This document shows positions 12,705 to 15,481 of a stretch of 15,481 bases of DNA, piece by piece; within the stretch, counting starts at the first letter, position 1, and the number at the start of each line of letters is the position of its first letter. The notes under the pieces were generated by a model. The model was not told the origin of the DNA and did not search any database. It worked only from the letters and a program-made list of their open reading frames with translations. This stretch comes from Candidatus Omnitrophota bacterium (GTDB lineage Bacteria; Omnitrophota; Gorgyraeia; Tantalellales; Tantalellaceae): assembly GCA_018814505.1 (NCBI GenBank), contig JAHIZQ010000123.1, forward strand, positions 1 through 15,481, given 5' to 3'. A program made the position numbers and the translations under genes.

Positions 12705-15481
12705 ATGAAGAAGTATTATAAAACGATTTCTTTAATTGTTGGTTTGTGTTTTCTGGCAAACACAACAGCTTATAACATGCCGATAAATTCTGTAATAGAA
12801 CAGCTCATGATAGACGAACTTGCCGCTGGTTCAATTTGTAATAAAATGTTGGGACCAGTGCCATATGAAAAAGGAACCCTCAAGCTTGCGCTTATGGCGA
12901 GTCTAAGAAAAATTGCCGGAGAAAAAGGTGAAATAGATACAAAAAAGATGACGGAGTACGCTCTAACATATCGAAACAATGTTTTTGATAGAAGACACTT
13001 TTTTTTAGCGGAAGCCGGAGAACTTTCAAATGATCTTGTTTGGGTTAAGTGTCGTATTGAGGAAGAAAATGCGGATTATTTTTTACAGAATCTTCCAAGA
13101 ATAGATAGCTATCAAAAAATGAAGGACAATGTATTACACACATATTACGCTGTTTTTCCAAAAATAAGAGGTGATAATTTTTTTGACATTAAAATGTATA
13201 CGGAAGAAGAATGGAATAAAAAGTGGAAAAATATTTATGAAACCGCTCAATCCGCTGAAGAAAGAAGGACAAGTGACGAAACGGAAGAAGAAATGGGCGT
13301 GGATAGATACATTTATGAGCACAAACTGAATATTGACCAGTTTATTGAGAAGCATATCACGGAAGACAATTTCGCTGAAATTGAAGGAAGAGCAGAAAGT
13401 GAGGAACTTGAATGGGACAAAAAATATCCAAACAGGATAAAACCTACAAAGTTTTTTTCAAAAAAAGTTTGGGATTTTTTGCAGTTTAATATAAATCCGT
13501 TTTTAGCATATTTTAGCGGGAGCATTGATAAAGCTTTTAGAAAGAAAAACATTGTTTTTATCAGGGTATTGCATAATGAAGATTTTCCAACGATTCGTGA
13601 AAGAGAACAACTCATACCAGTAACAAGCCACGTCAGTGACAACGCGGTATATGTTTTTCTGAAAGAGCAAAATTTTGATAATTTTTTTAAAAAATCACAA
13701 GAAGTTGACGCTAGTAAACTTTTTGAGAAGTGGGACAATTGGGGAGAAGATAGTTGGGAGAAAGATGTTTGGGACACCTCAGAGGAATGGAGTGATTTTC
13801 AAGGTACGGTAATTTTTTACAATTTTATAAGAAATTGTGTTATGCCTCATGTAATACACGAAATTGGTGCAAGTTACAATTTTGAATATAGTTTGGAAGA
13901 TTATTCAATAATAAACAATTTAGATGTTGTGTGGAAAGATTATCAAAATAAGTTGCATAAATTTATTTTGGCCGGGAATGATTTTACGCAATTTGATTAT
14001 TCTACATTTGCAGAAAAGTTTAAGAAAGCATGTTTAGAATTGGGAAAGCTTAAAGGCGAACCTGTTAAGCTTGACGAAAATATCCTAACGCGTGATTACG
14101 CCGGCACGGAAAATGAATCCATTTTATCAAAAATTAAAAACTTTTTTACGCGTCCTAACGTAATAAAAATGTTTTTAAGTGAATGCCAGAATTTAAGTCA
14201 AGATGAATTGGAATGGTTGGTTGAATTGTATAGTAACGAAAGCTTGTGGTATGACATAGTCGAAAGAAAAAAAGTCGGAGATGAATATGCGCAGATAAGG
14301 GCGCGATGCATTGAAGCTATCAAAAAACTTACTCAGATAATAAAAGGGCTTGCCTGTGGATGTAATGTAAAGGTGAATTTTAGAAACGATGGTAAGGATA
14401 AAATCGGTTTTATTAAAAAATGGGAAAATATAGATTTAATCGGCGGGGTGGATATTCTTTTCGAGGCGCTCAAAATTAAAAAAGCCGCCGGGCGATTTTT
14501 TGTTGGATTGGGGCAAATGAGATTTAACCCGGTACAAGATGAAGAACTTAAACCAATAGCGCTTTTAGAAAAAGATGCTCGAGGTATTTTTGAAGAAATG
14601 ATTCAGCATGAGATTCAACGTTTGAGTAGGGACGATGTTGCAACGATTCTTAAGAACAATCTTGGTGATTTTCCTTTTACTTATTCGAAAAAAGTAAGAC
14701 GCGATCCGTATATGTTTGATGGCCAACCTTATGACAATGTGTTTCATCTTGAGAAAGGGGAAGAGATTAAGGACGGAGTTTTTATGGTGCCGTGTTCTAC
14801 ATGGTATAACGATCGTCAACATCAATACAACGTTTTGATAGAAGTGAAAAAAGAAAATCTCAAAATTAACGTGATTAATCCTGAAGAGAGAGAAGCAGTT
14901 GAAATTTGCTTAAAAAATGGTTTTGTTATGGATTTTGAAAGAGACCTCGCGGATAGGCAGGTTATGGATAGGTATTTGGAACATGAAGAAAAAATAGATA
15001 CAGTTATAAGAGACGCGATTAGGCGCGGTGATTACCGCGTTTTTGACGTAAAGAAGAATAATTCATTACATCAAGTTAAAGATGATTTAATGAACGTTTT
15101 TGCAAGGGTGCTTGCAGTGCGTAGCATGAATATTTTTTCGCAGTCTCAGATTGTGTCTACAATTTTTGACTCAATGGAAAGCATTATGATTATCAACGTT
15201 GGGAAAGAAGAAAATTTGCCCAAAATAACAGTAAATCCTTCGACTAAAGGAGGTGATGACGATATTCCTGTTGAAAAGGAAGTGACTGTTAGGGCCCATA
15301 CAGGTGCTAGAGGACGATACCTTTTTCTAACACAAGATGAATACTCCAAGCTTAATGATCTGGATAAGAAAGAGAATGAAAAATTAAAATCCGACATAAA
15401 AGAATGGATTATGTATGAATTTGGAGTGCCTTTGGGGCTTAGCGAAATAGTTTTTGACATGCAAAAAGGTTCTCTGAGTAA
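12705..15481 (+). CDS. Very large exported protein of unknown function, 5' part (partial)
   Basis: The frame starting at ATG 12705 stays open for 925 codons to the window edge, so the full protein is longer. AAAGGAG at 12694-12700, four bases before the ATG, makes the start firm. The first 23 residues (MKKYYKTISLIVGLCFLANTTA) look like a signal peptide with a cleavage site after NTTA, so the product is probably exported. The rest has no domain I recognise: it is mainly alpha-helical-looking, charged and lysine/glutamate-rich, not repetitive and without adhesin-like Gly/Thr repeats. Marked local features are a Trp-rich acidic stretch (W343, W346, W351, W356, W362), HEIGA at 385-389 and EEMIQHEIQRL ending at about 640; neither HE site completes a HExxH zinc motif. 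Composition matches the neighbouring genes, so there is no sign of recent transfer. Very large secreted proteins of unknown role are typical of Omnitrophota; membership of that class is inference. Confidence 0.85.
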   Translation, partial: MKKYYKTISLIVGLCFLANTTAYNMPINSVIEQLMIDELAAGSICNKMLGPVPYEKGTLKLALMASLRKIAGEKGEIDTKKMTEYALTYRNNVFDRRHFFLAEAGELSNDLVWVKCRIEEENADYFLQNLPRIDSYQKMKDNVLHTYYAVFPKIRGDNFFDIKMYTEEEWNKKWKNIYETAQSAEERRTSDETEEEMGVDRYIYEHKLNIDQFIEKHITEDNFAEIEGRAESEELEWDKKYPNRIKPTKFFSKKVWDFLQFNINPFLAYFSGSIDKAFRKKNIVFIRVLHNEDFPTIREREQLIPVTSHVSDNAVYVFLKEQNFDNFFKKSQEVDASKLFEKWDNWGEDSWEKDVWDTSEEWSDFQGTVIFYNFIRNCVMPHVIHEIGASYNFEYSLEDYSIINNLDVVWKDYQNKLHKFILAGNDFTQFDYSTFAEKFKKACLELGKLKGEPVKLDENILTRDYAGTENESILSKIKNFFTRPNVIKMFLSECQNLSQDELEWLVELYSNESLWYDIVERKKVGDEYAQIRARCIEAIKKLTQIIKGLACGCNVKVNFRNDGKDKIGFIKKWENIDLIGGVDILFEALKIKKAAGRFFVGLGQMRFNPVQDEELKPIALLEKDARGIFEEMIQHEIQRLSRDDVATILKNNLGDFPFTYSKKVRRDPYMFDGQPYDNVFHLEKGEEIKDGVFMVPCSTWYNDRQHQYNVLIEVKKENLKINVINPEEREAVEICLKNGFVMDFERDLADRQVMDRYLEHEEKIDTVIRDAIRRGDYRVFDVKKNNSLHQVKDDLMNVFARVLAVRSMNIFSQSQIVSTIFDSMESIMIINVGKEENLPKITVNPSTKGGDDDIPVEKEVTVRAHTGARGRYLFLTQDEYSKLNDLDKKENEKLKSDIKEWIMYEFGVPLGLSEIVFDMQKGSLS

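Noticed and set aside
13313..13777. 154-codon minus-strand ORF, and others at 12770-12979, 13134-13355, 14565-14825 and 15146-15460
   Set aside because: All are antisense to the continuous 925-codon frame starting at 12705. Their Ser/Phe-rich products reflect Lys/Glu-rich coding on the other strand.
1..15481. CRISPR array, tRNA, rRNA, transposase or integrase
   Set aside because: I saw no regularly spaced repeats, no cloverleaf-like tRNA ends, no rRNA sequence and no recombinase motifs on either strand.

Overview
The window comes from a low-GC (by eye about 37-40%), Gram-negative-type bacterium. It encodes the LptF/LptG outer-membrane lipopolysaccharide export permeases, long AT-rich intergenic regions, REP-like hairpins, and at the right edge the start of a very long secreted protein with no recognised family. 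That last feature, with the diverse PVC-like household gene set, makes me favour Candidatus Omnitrophota (OP3) or a related lineage. This assignment is inference from gene style; no rRNA or marker phylogeny was available.

Layout. Positions 1-1618 hold the 3' end of lptF and a complete lptG, 8 bp apart, as one operon. A convergent ComF-family phosphoribosyltransferase gene lies at 1675-2361 on the minus strand. A 284-bp intergenic stretch follows, with small hairpins and a good sigma70-type promoter driving a DoxX-family membrane protein (2646-3053). A single-cluster ferredoxin (3159-3344) has its own near-consensus promoter and is followed by a perfect 13-bp inverted repeat. A membrane-anchored NodB-type polysaccharide deacetylase (3460-4251) and glucose-6-phosphate isomerase (4261-5547) are 9 bp apart and end at a convincing Rho-independent terminator. 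An AEC-family permease (5646-6602) and a large LonC-like Lon-family protease with a degenerate P-loop and a poly-lysine tail (6650-9064) come next. The 232-bp gap after it holds two strong hairpins. A NapA-like CPA2 cation/proton antiporter fused to a CBS pair (9297-10937), a small exported protein of unknown function (11037-11606) and a short DnaJ-like co-chaperone that stops after one C-terminal domain (11734-12387) follow. After a 317-bp leader-like region with competing hairpins, a signal-peptide-bearing ORF starts at 12705 and is still open at the window edge (at least 925 codons).

Most genes are housekeeping or envelope functions: LPS transport, polysaccharide modification, sugar-phosphate metabolism, ion homeostasis and protein quality control. 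There is no sign of an integrated mobile element, CRISPR array, tRNA or rRNA. The parts least explained by known families are the right-hand giant exported protein with its long leader, the short J-protein with a CxxC pair near its C-terminus, and the intergenic inverted repeats.
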